Below, in pieces: positions 27,773 through 37,622 of a stretch of DNA of 64,000 bases. The notes under the pieces were generated by a model that was given only the letters and a program-made list of their open reading frames with translations, searched no databases and was not told the origin of the DNA. This DNA comes from an uncultured Emticicia sp. (GTDB lineage: Bacteria > Bacteroidota > Bacteroidia > Cytophagales > Spirosomataceae). Made by a program: the position numbers and the translations under genes. Position 1 is the first letter of the stretch; each line of letters opens with the position of its first letter. The DNA lies in contig NZ_CALCZQ010000063.1 of NCBI RefSeq assembly GCF_937903345.1, forward strand, positions 68,076-132,075. Direction: 5' to 3'.

Positions 27773-28726
27773 TTACAAACTTGTTTTACCTAATAACTGA
27801 ATTATTTTTTGTGTACGAATTTCGCCACCTTTTTTGGTCAAATGATAGGCCATGTCGTGATACAACGAATCTGCAAAAACAAAATCAGATGGTGTACCTA
27901 AAATAGGAAACTTGGCATATTTATCGTATTCTTTTTGATATTTATCAATAATCTTTTTATCTAAAGCATAATTCTTCTGTGAATAGGTCGGATACACAAA
28001 ATAAACCTTAATGTCTTTTGATTTCATGGTTTCATAAAAAACATTCATATCATCAATAGCATCTTTCAGACTCACTTTGTCGCTTAAAATTGCTCTAGGA
28101 ATGAATTTCATCGGTGGGTTATTATAATGGCTAATCAAATCTCCATATTCATTTGTTGCTCCTCGAAAAAACACACTTGTTGTATCCGAAATCTGATAGT
28201 TGATTTCTTTATTTTTGTAAAGTCTTTCTAAAATAGTTTTAAAAGTATTTATTCTCATTTGTCCATTTTCTCGAATTTCCTCAAAAAAATCTTCAAAGCT
28301 GATCCATTCTTTTGCCTTAGGAAAATATCTTGCCATCAATAATTGCTCGCTTTTGTTTCCCTCACTTTCAATAATATACTCAAAACCCATAATTACGGTA
28401 TCACCTTTACGCAATTCGGAAGAAATCTGATTGAGCATAAATTTTACACCATAATCATAATGTATAGCCATGTTTATGACTGGCTTTTGAAGCGAATCAG
28501 CAATGAGTTTACTATTGATACCGTAAGCGAAATTAGACCCTGCTATCAAAACAATTTTGGGTGAAGGCGTTTCTTGAAGGCGTTTGTACTTGTCAATTAT
28601 GACTGCGTTGTATGAAGTTTCTAAATCGTATTTTTTGTAGGGATCAAAATAAAAAACAACTTCGATTGTTCCCCAAGTGAGGATTGATAGCAATAAAGCT
28701 TTACACAAAAACTGTTTTATTTTCAT
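27773..28726 (-). CDS. SGNH-like (DltD/AlgX-type) partner of the MBOAT acyltransferase
   Basis: The 317-residue protein has an N-terminal signal anchor (about 8-25) and an exported domain. Block I of the SGNH fold is seen as IAGSNFAYGIN near residue 62, with Ser followed by Asn, and the C-terminal block as DSLYHDMAYHLTKKGG, which holds Asp and His at catalytic spacing. The order and distance to the MBOAT gene (54 bp downstream) fit a two-protein acyl-transfer module. Family assignment is by motif and context only. Confidence 0.75.
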   Translation of the reverse strand: MKIKQFLCKALLLSILTWGTIEVVFYFDPYKKYDLETSYNAVIIDKYKRLQETPSPKIVLIAGSNFAYGINSKLIADSLQKPVINMAIHYDYGVKFMLNQISSELRKGDTVIMGFEYIIESEGNKSEQLLMARYFPKAKEWISFEDFFEEIRENGQMRINTFKTILERLYKNKEINYQISDTTSVFFRGATNEYGDLISHYNNPPMKFIPRAILSDKVSLKDAIDDMNVFYETMKSKDIKVYFVYPTYSQKNYALDKKIIDKYQKEYDKYAKFPILGTPSDFVFADSLYHDMAYHLTKKGGEIRTQKIIQLLGKTSL

Positions 28727-28819
28727 ACATTTTTAAAATCAAACCTGAAATAAGCAAAGTTGATTAAAAACAAAACTTACTATCAAAATTTTAGTCTTTT
28801 TAATCTTAGTTTAAATTGA

Positions 28820-28827
28820 TATTTTTG
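28820..28827 (+). promoter_or_regulatory. Candidate -7 box TATTTTTG
   Basis: Matches the Bacteroidota consensus TAnnTTTG and lies 25 bp before the ATG of the permease gene, in the divergent gap between the SGNH gene and this one. A -33 element is not obvious. Confidence 0.45.
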
Positions 28828-28851
28828 TAATTAATAAGTTATCACAACATA

Positions 28852-30087
28852 ATGAATTTACCTCGATTTATTGCTCAACGTATTCAGCAAACAAGGACCA
28901 CAACTTTTACTTCAACGGTAACAAAAATCGGTATTTCGAGCATTGCCATTGGACTATCAGTTATGATTATTTCCTTTAGTATTCTGATTGGATTTAAACA
29001 GACTATAAGAGAGAAACTATTTAGTCTTAGTTCTCATATACAAGTTAGTAAAATTACATTGAATCAGTCATTTGAAGAAACTCCAATAGAAATAAACACA
29101 AAATTTTATCAAAATTACAGAAAAAACCCAGAAATAAGGCATGTTCAGGCTGTATTAAATAAAGCGGGACTTTTAAAATCATCGGAAGAACATGCTGGAA
29201 TTATTATAAAAGGTGTCGGACGAGATTTTGATTGGGCGAATTTTAAAGAAAATTTGAGTGAAGGCCGAGAAATTAATTTTCGAGATACCTCTGGGCAACA
29301 AGCTACATATTCTGACGAAATTATAATCAGCAAAAAAATTGCCAATCAACTGAAAATCAAACTATATGATAAAGTCAGAATTTATTTTATCCAAAATCCT
29401 CCCAGAATCAGGCCTGTAAAGGTAGTTGGGATTTACGATACGGGTTTAGAAGAATTTGATAAAAACTTCATTATCGGAGATTTAGCTTTGATCCAGAGAA
29501 TAAATGATTGGGATAGAGGAACAGCTGGTCATTATGAAGTCTTTCTAAAAAATTTCTATAATCTTGATTTGCTAGCTCGACAAATTTCTGATGATATAGA
29601 CCAAGATATGCAGTTACTAAAAGTTACAGAAATGTTTCCTGCAATTTTCGACTGGCTTGGCTTGATGGACAGAAATATTATTGTTATCATAGCTTTAATT
29701 TTACTTGTTGCCAGCTTTAATATGATTTCTGTACTTTTGGTAATGATGATGGAACGCACCCCCATGATTGGTATGCTCAAAGCCTTGGGAACAGACAATG
29801 CCAAAATTAGGAAAGTTTTTATTTATAATGGTCTGACTATCATTATTAAAGGAATGATTTATGGTAATATTTTTGGAATCGGGTTTTGTTTTTTACAAAA
29901 AACCTTCAAAATTATTCCACTCGATTCGGAGAGTTATTATATGAGTTATGTGCCTATTTCATTCGATTGGCTTACAATTCTGATACTAAATATCGTCACT
30001 TTATTGCTCGTAACGGCTGTAATTACGATTCCTACATTGGTAGTTTCACGCATGAAATTGATAGAATCTTTGAAATTTAAAAGTTAA
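28852..30087 (+). CDS. FtsX-like ABC transporter permease (LolC/LolE type)
   Basis: This 411-residue protein has the layout of lipoprotein-release permeases: one membrane helix near residues 25-48, a periplasmic domain of about 220 residues, and three more helices near 275-300, 325-350 and 375-405. The conserved MMERTPMIGMLKALGTDNAKIRKVFIYNG segment (near 300) contacts the ATPase. The ATPase (LolD-like) is not adjacent. A second copy of the family lies at 36390-37592; the two may form the heteromeric pair, or act separately. Confidence 0.88.
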   Translation: MNLPRFIAQRIQQTRTTTFTSTVTKIGISSIAIGLSVMIISFSILIGFKQTIREKLFSLSSHIQVSKITLNQSFEETPIEINTKFYQNYRKNPEIRHVQAVLNKAGLLKSSEEHAGIIIKGVGRDFDWANFKENLSEGREINFRDTSGQQATYSDEIIISKKIANQLKIKLYDKVRIYFIQNPPRIRPVKVVGIYDTGLEEFDKNFIIGDLALIQRINDWDRGTAGHYEVFLKNFYNLDLLARQISDDIDQDMQLLKVTEMFPAIFDWLGLMDRNIIVIIALILLVASFNMISVLLVMMMERTPMIGMLKALGTDNAKIRKVFIYNGLTIIIKGMIYGNIFGIGFCFLQKTFKIIPLDSESYYMSYVPISFDWLTILILNIVTLLLVTAVITIPTLVVSRMKLIESLKFKS

Positions 30088-30097
30088 GTTCTAAAAC

Positions 30098-30139
30098 TAA
30101 AAAAGCCTCCGAATAAATAAAAATTCAGAGGCTTTTTTA
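30098..30139. terminator. Bidirectional terminator permease / MFS
   Basis: AAAAAAGCCTC pairs with GAGGCTTTTTT, with inner ATT..AAT pairing, between two convergent genes. The A and T runs allow termination in both directions. Confidence 0.85.
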
Positions 30140-30179
30140 TGAGCAGAATACAATTATCGTTCGATTTGTTTCAAGAAAT

Positions 30180-31382
30180 TTAAGCTTTTGCTCTTGTATT
30201 ATCTTTGAAAACTACAATAAAAATCACTAAAACAATCGCAGAAATAGCCGCAGGAACCATCCATACGGCTGTCCAATCGTGCGAACTAACTTCTCCCACT
30301 TTAGCTGTATATTTATCTAAAACTTTACCTGAAAGAATTGAGCCAATGCCCATTCCAATTCCGTAAGTGGCCAATGTGATTAAACCTTGTGCAGAGTTTT
30401 TGATTTTCTCACCTGCCTTATTGTCAGTATAAATTTGTCCAGTTACAAAGAAAAAGTCATAACATACCCCATGCAGAATAATTGCTAAATAAAGCATCCA
30501 TTCAGAAGAAATTCCATCGCCATAACCGAAGCAAACAAATCTGATTATCCAAGCAATTAAGCCAACGATTAGCATTTTCTTTATACCAAATTTGCTCAAT
30601 GCAAAGGGGATCAGCAACATGAATAAGACCTCAGAAACTTGCCCCAAAGACATTTTATTTTCAACATTAGTCATATTCGATTCGGTTAAAGATAAATTGG
30701 CGTGGGCGTAATAAAACGACAACGGAATACAAACCAAAATAGAGCAAATAAAGAAAACTAAAAACGAACGGTCTTTGAAAAGTACAAAAGCATCGGTTCC
30801 CAAAATCTGACTAAACGATGTAGCCTTTGTGGCCTTTGGTGGTGTATTTGGTAGAGTAAACGCAAAAATTGCCCAAGCAACAGAAGTAAACATGGCAATC
30901 TGGAAAATAGTCACTTTATCGCCAACGCCGTAAAAACCAACAATATTTGTTACTACTATCCAGGCAATTGTTCCCATTACACGTATAGAAGGAAATTCTT
31001 TTTCAGGATTTTGCATTTGGTTCATTGCGATCGAACTCGATAATGCCAAATTTGGTGCAAAAGTAAGTGTGTAGGCCAAAATATACCAAAAGAATGTATC
31101 AGGGTCTTGGTTTTGAATCAAGAAATACAAAATAATTGCACCCAAAATATTTAACACGCCCATTACTTTTTGGGCAGAAAAAAAACGATCGGCGACCATA
31201 CCCATAAAAAACGGTGCAACTATAGAAGCGATTGAAAAAGTGGCATAAGCACTACCTATTTGATCGCCAGTTGCATGAAGTGTGGTAAAAAGATACTTTC
31301 CCATTTGTCCGTACCAAGCTCCCCATGTAGAAAACATGAGAAACATCATCAGCATTAATTTAATTCTTGTAGTAAGTGTCAT
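30180..31382 (-). CDS. MFS nucleoside:H+ symporter-like transporter (NupG/YegT type)
   Basis: The 400-residue protein has twelve predicted membrane helices. The opening (MFLMFSTWGAWYGQMGKYLF) and the middle block with ANLSLTESN and EVLFMLLIPFALSKFGIKKML match the nucleoside:H+ symporter family of the major facilitator superfamily. It probably imports nucleosides or a similar small molecule; this group also includes sugar-related carriers in Bacteroidota. It is downstream of the radical SAM gene, but the 135-bp gap with a repeat element argues against a tight operon. Confidence 0.85.
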   Translation of the reverse strand: MTLTTRIKLMLMMFLMFSTWGAWYGQMGKYLFTTLHATGDQIGSAYATFSIASIVAPFFMGMVADRFFSAQKVMGVLNILGAIILYFLIQNQDPDTFFWYILAYTLTFAPNLALSSSIAMNQMQNPEKEFPSIRVMGTIAWIVVTNIVGFYGVGDKVTIFQIAMFTSVAWAIFAFTLPNTPPKATKATSFSQILGTDAFVLFKDRSFLVFFICSILVCIPLSFYYAHANLSLTESNMTNVENKMSLGQVSEVLFMLLIPFALSKFGIKKMLIVGLIAWIIRFVCFGYGDGISSEWMLYLAIILHGVCYDFFFVTGQIYTDNKAGEKIKNSAQGLITLATYGIGMGIGSILSGKVLDKYTAKVGEVSSHDWTAVWMVPAAISAIVLVIFIVVFKDNTRAKA

Positions 31383-31385
31383 AAT

Positions 31386-31514
31386 TGAGTTATAAATTCT
31401 GAGTTATAAATTCTGAGTTATTTTTTCAAACCCAAAACTCTATACTCGGTTAGGTATATTTTTTTTTCAAAAGTAAGGAAAAACTCAGAACTCTACACTC
31501 TAAACTCAGAACTT
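31386..31514. repeat. Intergenic imperfect palindrome, word CTGAGTT
   Basis: The left part repeats CTGAGTTATAAATT (31399-31419 region) and the right part repeats AACTCAGAACTC (31491-31514). The reverse complement of the right part again gives GAGTTCTGAGTT, so the two arms face each other around a 50-base centre with A- and T-runs. The same architecture with other words occurs at 38012, 41118, 51894 and 63068. Confidence 0.6.
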
Positions 31515-31517
31515 TTC

Positions 31518-32540
31518 TCATCCCCAAACCTTAGTTCCTTCGGTGCAGTTTTTACACATTTCAATTTCAGCACGGGCATTAGTGAGAGATTTTCTAAACT
31601 TTTGATAAGATTCGCTTTGCCAAACCGCTTTAAAAGTTTTATTCTTTAAATCGCCCATTCGGTATTCTGCGTCTTTATCGAAACAGCATGGAACAACCAA
31701 ACCATCCCAAGTAATTACGCACGAGTGCCACATTTTCCAGCAATTGTCAAGCAATTTGTTCTTGATTTGATATTTTCCATCACTGTTTTGTTCATATCGA
31801 GCATATTTATGAATAGACGGAATAAGTGATGAACCATTTTTATAATCGTAAATTTGGGCTGTTTTAAACGCAACTTCATCGACACCAAGCTCTTTCGCCA
31901 TTAATTTTACATCTTCAATTTGGTGTTCGTTAGGCTTCACTACCAAAAATTGAAAAATAATGTGTGGCGTTTTAGATTTCAAAGACTTTTTCCAATACAC
32001 AATTTTCTTTGTTCCTTCAATTACTTTGTTTAAGTTTCCTCCTACCCGATATTGCTCATAGACTTCTTGTGTTGTGCCATCAATTGAAATTATCATTCTA
32101 TCCAAACCAGATTCGATAGTTTGTTTAGCAGTAATATCGGTCAAATAATGAGCATTCGTTGAAGTTGCAGTATAAATACCTTTTTTTGAAGCGTATTTTA
32201 CCAAATCTAAAAACTCAGGGTGCAGATAAGGTTCGCCTTGAAAATAAAAAATTAAATATAATAATGTATCGGCTAGTTCGTCAATGGTTTGCATGAAAAG
32301 TTTTTCTGGAAGCATCCCCGTTGGTCGAGTAAAACTGCGTAAACCACTTGGGCATTCAGGACATCGAAGATTACATGAGGTCGTAGGTTCTATGGAAATG
32401 GAAATTGGCAATCCTCGATGAATGGTTCGGCCTGTAATTTTAGATTCTAAATAACTACTCACGTTTTTCAAAGCGTTCCAAGCTCGTGGCCAAGTCACCT
32501 TTGAAAAAAAATTAAGACCATCTTGAAGGTTTCTATTCAT
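31518..32540 (-). CDS. Radical SAM/SPASM domain protein
   Basis: The 340-residue protein has the radical SAM cluster motif CNLRCPEC at residues 56-63 and a C-terminal SPASM domain with cysteines in CWKMWHSC, VVPCCFDKDAEYRMGDL and CKNC for extra 4Fe-4S clusters. SPASM enzymes often modify peptides, but a large group in Bacteroidota has no known substrate, and no precursor peptide is visible here. It lies 31 bp downstream of the M1 peptidase gene on the same strand, so they may be co-transcribed. Confidence 0.9.
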   Translation of the reverse strand: MNRNLQDGLNFFSKVTWPRAWNALKNVSSYLESKITGRTIHRGLPISISIEPTTSCNLRCPECPSGLRSFTRPTGMLPEKLFMQTIDELADTLLYLIFYFQGEPYLHPEFLDLVKYASKKGIYTATSTNAHYLTDITAKQTIESGLDRMIISIDGTTQEVYEQYRVGGNLNKVIEGTKKIVYWKKSLKSKTPHIIFQFLVVKPNEHQIEDVKLMAKELGVDEVAFKTAQIYDYKNGSSLIPSIHKYARYEQNSDGKYQIKNKLLDNCWKMWHSCVITWDGLVVPCCFDKDAEYRMGDLKNKTFKAVWQSESYQKFRKSLTNARAEIEMCKNCTEGTKVWG

Positions 32541-32571
32541 TTGGATTGGAAAAACTAAAAAAATGTATCTT

Positions 32572-35070
32572 TTAAATATCCCTAAACTGCTTATAAATTT
32601 TCTTTAAACGCTCGTCTTTTTCTTGAGCTATAATTTCTTTCATTATAGTTTTTACCTCTTTGATATCGTTTATCAAACTTAAGGTTTGTATTCCAGCAAA
32701 TCTGACATACCATTGTGAATCGTTTTTGGCAATCTGTGAAAGTAACGGTAAACTCTTAATCTGAACTTCAGGCGTTGATTTTACTAGGTAAGTACCAAAT
32801 ATACCCAAAACTTGGTATAAATCATTACCTTTCATTTCTTTGAGGTGGTTTTGAAACCAATCAAAACGAAGAGGTGATGCTTCATCAGCAAAATAATTGG
32901 CAACCGCCGCAAAAATATTCGGATTCGTTGAATTATCAAATTTCAATACTAAATCAATAGCATCAACAGGCTTACTGGATAACAGTGCCTCAATAGCTGC
33001 AGCTTGAACTGTGTAAGATGAATCAGTGAGTGCATTACGAAAAAGTTTAGTATTCTGTGAATTCTGAAAACCCTTCATGGCCAAAATTGCATCTGCACGC
33101 ACATATGAACGCAAATCGTGAATTACTCTATATTGTAATGCTTTTTCAACCTCCAAAAAATCTTCCCCATCATAATCGAAAAATTTTTGAATCGCAAATT
33201 GACGAATTCGCCAAAATTTGTCTTTGGTTGCATCAATTAATAGCTGTCTAATTTTCTTTTCTGATGGCGGATAATAGAGAGTTGTATCGTTTTCAGGAAT
33301 AAAAGTAAGCGTTTCTAAGACATTTAATCTTGTGGCGATATTTTCGGAGTTATAAAATTGATAAATAAGTTCATCTATTGATTTTTGATGTTCGATTTTA
33401 CCTACAAGTGTATTTTCTGGGTCTAGTAAAACCATTTTTGGAACAGAAATAGCAGGTAACTCAAAAGTCTGTTGTTTTTCATGCAATATAATTTCGTGCA
33501 TTACTTGTTCATAATCAGACTTTATAAAAATTTTAAGTGGTAAACGAAAAATCGTTGAATGCACTGTATCTTGAGTTTGTTTGATAGTTATTTTTACTTT
33601 CCCATTGGCAAAATCATGGGATACCTCAAGTATAGGATGCCCCGATTTCAAAAACCATTGGTCGAAAAACCAATGTAAATCTTGTCCAGTCACTTTCTCA
33701 AAAACCAATCTTAAATCTTCAATTTCTGTCGTTTTAAAGGCATATTGAGAAAGATATTGCTTAAGAGATTCAAAAAAGGCTTCATCGCCAAAAGTATTTC
33801 TAAGTAAATGTAATATTCGACCACCTTTTGCATAAGAATGCGAATCGAACATATCTTCTTTATCAAGATACCTAAATCTAATTAATGGTTCTAGTTTTTC
33901 TTTGGCTTCATCTAAATATTGATTGAGGGCAATATATGAAATCAAATCCGCTTCATCTTTTCCATATTTATGGTTAGCCCATAAAAATTCTGAATAATTG
34001 GCAAATGCTTCATTCAAAGGAAGATTCGACCATGATTCACAGGTAACCAAATCGCCAAACCAATGATGAAAAAGTTCATGAGCAATGACCCCATCGTCGT
34101 TGTCATCGACTAATTGATGCGTGTCTTTTTGTATGAAATCCCCATGTACTGTTGCGGTGGTATTTTCCATTGCACCCGAAACATAGTCACGAACAGCAAT
34201 TTGAGCATATTTTTCCCATGGATATTTTACAGACAAAATTTTCTCGAAATAACGAATCATTTCGGGTGTTCGACCATAAATATTAAATGCGTATTTCTCA
34301 AATTTAGGTTCAATATAATAACTAACCTCAAATTCTTTGAAACTTGGGTCAATCACTTTTTTAAAAATCCCGACTGCAAACATGGACAAATAAGGTGCTG
34401 CGGGCTTAGATTGTTTCCAATAATCAGTACGAGTGCTGTCAGAATTTAGTTTAGAAGAAATGAGCTTACCATTGGAAAGTGTAGTAAATTTATTTTCAAC
34501 AGTCAAAAAAATCTCTTGTGTCATTTTCTGATTGGGCGAGTCAATTGTAGGAAACCAACAGGAATTTGATTCGGTTTCGCCTTGTGTCCAGATTTGCTTA
34601 GGTTTATCAAACTCTTTTCCTAAGGGATTGATAAAATACAATCCTTTGTCAGCCGAAATAACATCACTACCAACAGTATTACATTCGTTTGCTTTAGCAG
34701 TATACGTGATCTGAATATTTATAGTATCTTTTCTAGTAAACGTTTGACCAAAATCTATTTTCAAAATACTTTTATCATAGTCATATTTCAGAGCCTTACC
34801 TTTGATTGTAACTTCACGAATCTCAAAATTTTTCGCATTTAAACTAATTGACTTCTGCGGATAAAAATGTGGTTTAAAAGTTAAGGACGCCTTTCCATAA
34901 AGATACTGCTGTTTCCAATCGGGTTTGATTTCAAGTTTTGTATGAATCAAATCATGATCAATATTTTTTGAAGCATTATATGGTCCTTTTGTGGGAACTA
35001 TGGCAAGATTTTCTTGGGCAAAAACGCAAAAACTAAAAAAGAAAAGTATTGTGGCTTGAAGAAGTTTCAT
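32572..35070 (-). CDS. Secreted M1 family aminopeptidase
   Basis: This 832-residue zinc aminopeptidase has a signal peptide ending FCVFAQ. The exopeptidase motif GAMEN is near residue 297 and the zinc site HELFHHWFGDLVTCESWSNL near 330, with the third ligand Glu in LNEAFANYSE 18 residues later. The last 270 residues form HEAT-like helical repeats (FRNALTDSSYTVQAAAIEAL). Such exported enzymes remove N-terminal residues from peptides in the periplasm. The length is normal for the Bacteroidota secreted type. Confidence 0.94.
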   Translation of the reverse strand: MKLLQATILFFFSFCVFAQENLAIVPTKGPYNASKNIDHDLIHTKLEIKPDWKQQYLYGKASLTFKPHFYPQKSISLNAKNFEIREVTIKGKALKYDYDKSILKIDFGQTFTRKDTINIQITYTAKANECNTVGSDVISADKGLYFINPLGKEFDKPKQIWTQGETESNSCWFPTIDSPNQKMTQEIFLTVENKFTTLSNGKLISSKLNSDSTRTDYWKQSKPAAPYLSMFAVGIFKKVIDPSFKEFEVSYYIEPKFEKYAFNIYGRTPEMIRYFEKILSVKYPWEKYAQIAVRDYVSGAMENTTATVHGDFIQKDTHQLVDDNDDGVIAHELFHHWFGDLVTCESWSNLPLNEAFANYSEFLWANHKYGKDEADLISYIALNQYLDEAKEKLEPLIRFRYLDKEDMFDSHSYAKGGRILHLLRNTFGDEAFFESLKQYLSQYAFKTTEIEDLRLVFEKVTGQDLHWFFDQWFLKSGHPILEVSHDFANGKVKITIKQTQDTVHSTIFRLPLKIFIKSDYEQVMHEIILHEKQQTFELPAISVPKMVLLDPENTLVGKIEHQKSIDELIYQFYNSENIATRLNVLETLTFIPENDTTLYYPPSEKKIRQLLIDATKDKFWRIRQFAIQKFFDYDGEDFLEVEKALQYRVIHDLRSYVRADAILAMKGFQNSQNTKLFRNALTDSSYTVQAAAIEALLSSKPVDAIDLVLKFDNSTNPNIFAAVANYFADEASPLRFDWFQNHLKEMKGNDLYQVLGIFGTYLVKSTPEVQIKSLPLLSQIAKNDSQWYVRFAGIQTLSLINDIKEVKTIMKEIIAQEKDERLKKIYKQFRDI

Positions 35071-35108
35071 TGATGAAGACAGAAAAGTTTAATTTACTAT
35101 AATTTTAT

Positions 35109-36269
35109 TTATTTTCGCTTTTTGGAATAGCTTGACGAAGTTTTTTTTGCCTTGCGAAAATCATTAAAATAATGTTCTTTTACTTTTCGCAGAGCGAAAC
35201 CATCATCAAATGCTTCCACTGTATAGTCTCGCTTAAATTTAAAATCATCCAAACTAGCATATCCACCTTTAAGAGTGAGAGTAAATATATTATAATTAAA
35301 ATCAAAAACCCATGAAGTTTGTTCAGTATCGATGTCCAAAAAATCTACACCTGCACAAAACTTTATTTTAGGGTCGCTTTCATAATCATATTGGATTGTC
35401 CCATTTTCTGATAAATTCAATACTAAATTATTAATAGTAAGCTTAGATTCATGATAAGGTGTTAAATAAATATCTCCTTTCTCAATTTTATTTCTTATCA
35501 AAATCCAGCGTTTTGATTGGTCAAACAAAGTTTTTTTTAACTCAAGATAATTTATTTTTTCTGAAGGATCCGTTTGAGAGTGGAATAAGGTTTCAGCAGG
35601 TATATATTCATCGTTATCATGAAAAGCTGTTGATTTATTTACTGAAAAATTTAATTTTGGCTCAGCTGAATTTGAAACAACACTTGCACCGTCCAAAACA
35701 TTTTTAACTTTTGAACTTTTTTCATAAACAAATTCATTCTCTCTTACATTTTTGATGCTTACTGAAACAGGAGAAACCCTGGATGAAGCATTTTTTCTAT
35801 CCTCTTTACGCGTTAAGGTCTTTTTTCGCAAATCATTCGAAATAAGCTCTTTTCTCTTCATCAAAATATAACCGTCATTCACTTTATCTATTTTATATTC
35901 ACGCTTAAATCTGAAATCATCTAAAGTCAAATAACCTCCTTGAATCGATAATATTAGTGAATTAGTTAGCGTATCGTATGACCAAAAACTTTCCTTGGTA
36001 TTAATATCGAGGTATTTTATATCAAGATTTTCTGCATATTTTGAATTTGTTTCGTAATCGTAAATGATTTTGCCGTTTTCACCAAATGTCATAACTAAAG
36101 TATTTAAATTCACCTTAGATTTTTTGTAAGAAGTTAAAAATATTTCATTTTTGTCAATCTTGTTATGAACCAATATCCAGCGAGTAGAAGTATCCAGCAG
36201 GGGAATTTGCTGTGAAAATGAATGAGAAATTATTTGTAAGAAAACAGCAGTTAAGAAAAATTTATTCAT
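35109..36269 (-). CDS. Secreted protein with two lipocalin-like repeats, function unknown
   Basis: The 386-residue product has a signal peptide (ending ISHSFSQ) and two copies of a unit of about 115 residues, at about 25-145 and 250-370. Each contains RWIL[VI][HR]NKI[DE]K near its start, then GxIxYDYE, a W in the middle, and [GG]GY[LA][ST]LDDF[RK]FKR[ED]Y near its end. The linker is Ser/Lys-rich. The repeats are beta-rich and lipocalin-like in feel, but I do not recognise a named family. It is upstream of the M1 peptidase by 38 bp on the same strand. Confidence 0.8.
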   Translation of the reverse strand: MNKFFLTAVFLQIISHSFSQQIPLLDTSTRWILVHNKIDKNEIFLTSYKKSKVNLNTLVMTFGENGKIIYDYETNSKYAENLDIKYLDINTKESFWSYDTLTNSLILSIQGGYLTLDDFRFKREYKIDKVNDGYILMKRKELISNDLRKKTLTRKEDRKNASSRVSPVSVSIKNVRENEFVYEKSSKVKNVLDGASVVSNSAEPKLNFSVNKSTAFHDNDEYIPAETLFHSQTDPSEKINYLELKKTLFDQSKRWILIRNKIEKGDIYLTPYHESKLTINNLVLNLSENGTIQYDYESDPKIKFCAGVDFLDIDTEQTSWVFDFNYNIFTLTLKGGYASLDDFKFKRDYTVEAFDDGFALRKVKEHYFNDFRKAKKTSSSYSKKRK

Positions 36270-36389
36270 TTTTGGTATATCAAATTACGATTGTAGCGAA
36301 TCTTTCTCATTTGAAATCTATGTACTGATTTATTTTTTAATGAACAATTCAACTTTTAATCTAAATATTAAATCCATAATTATCAATTC

Positions 36390-37592
36390 TTAATTCATTG
36401 CAGCTCGTTTTGCAGGCAAATACGACGCCAAAAGCGTGATAAATATAATTGATATGGCGGTCAACACAAAATCAGCTACTTGCATTTTTATTGGGTAAGC
36501 ATCAATATATGAGCTTTCAATTCCTATTTTTATTATACCATAGCGTTCTTGAAGATAACAAATCAATCCGCCTATCACAAGGCCAACTATGGCACCAATA
36601 AATGAGATTAAAGCACCCTCGGAATAAAAAATACGCTTTACTAATCCATGATCTGCCCCCATCGCGAAAAGTGTTTTCAAATCTTGTTGTTTGTCAATCA
36701 CAAGCAATGTTAAAGAAAAGAAAATATTAAATGAAGCAATTCCGATTATAAAAATTAGTGCTATAAAAATAAATAATTTTTCTATCTTAATTGCTCTAAA
36801 TAATGAGGCATTTTGTTCATCTTGATTCTGAACCAAGAAATTTACACCTAAAATACTTTTTATAGAAGCTTGAATTTGAGCAATATCAGCATTGGGTTTT
36901 GTCTGAATCTCAATGGCACTTCTTTTATCGCCATATTCGGTTAGCTGCTTTGCTACCTGAAGCGGAACATAAACGAAATCATCGTGAAATTGCTCTAATG
37001 AATAAACGCCAGATATGTTTAAAATTTCACGATTAATGTCATCTTCGGGGTTTAAAGATATAGATTTTCTATTTCGAGGATACCAAATTTCAATAGGTTC
37101 AACGATATTTTGTAGCGATATATTCAAGGCAGCATAAACATTTCCTCCAATAAATGCATAATCAACACTATCTTTCGTCAATAAAAAATCCCCTTCTACC
37201 ACTGATTTCTTTAACGGGCTATATGTTTGAAAGGTTTGATCAACACCTTTAAGCGTTACTACCATTTGTGAGTTTTGATATTTCACCAATGCGTTATCTT
37301 GAATTACCTCAGTAATATACCAAACATCTTTTATTGCTTTTAATTGTGCTATTTTGGGTTTATCAAGCAAAAAACTTTTACCACTTTTAGGCGAAATTTT
37401 AATATCAGCATCGAAAGATTTGAAAATTTTGCGATTAAGATTTTCTAAGCCATTAAAAACTGATAAAACAATCACTAATGCCATTGTTCCGATTCCAATT
37501 CCGAGCATCGAAATAATCGATATGAAATTGATGAAACTCTTTTTTCTTTTTGAAAAAAAATATCTTTTGGCTATTAGAAATGAAAGATTCAC
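36390..37592 (-). CDS. FtsX-like ABC transporter permease (LolE type), with rbfA
   Basis: The 400-residue protein has helix 1 near residues 22-48, a periplasmic domain, then three helices from about 270, 320 and 370. The start FLIAKRYFFSKRKKSFINFIS is typical of LolC/E. It follows rbfA after 30 bp on the same strand, a neighbour order seen in many Bacteroidota. It is a paralog of the gene at 28852. The ATPase is elsewhere. Confidence 0.88.
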   Translation of the reverse strand: MNLSFLIAKRYFFSKRKKSFINFISIISMLGIGIGTMALVIVLSVFNGLENLNRKIFKSFDADIKISPKSGKSFLLDKPKIAQLKAIKDVWYITEVIQDNALVKYQNSQMVVTLKGVDQTFQTYSPLKKSVVEGDFLLTKDSVDYAFIGGNVYAALNISLQNIVEPIEIWYPRNRKSISLNPEDDINREILNISGVYSLEQFHDDFVYVPLQVAKQLTEYGDKRSAIEIQTKPNADIAQIQASIKSILGVNFLVQNQDEQNASLFRAIKIEKLFIFIALIFIIGIASFNIFFSLTLLVIDKQQDLKTLFAMGADHGLVKRIFYSEGALISFIGAIVGLVIGGLICYLQERYGIIKIGIESSYIDAYPIKMQVADFVLTAISIIFITLLASYLPAKRAAMN

Positions 37593-37622
37593 AATTAAAA
37601 AAGAATTAGTGGGTTTTGTATT

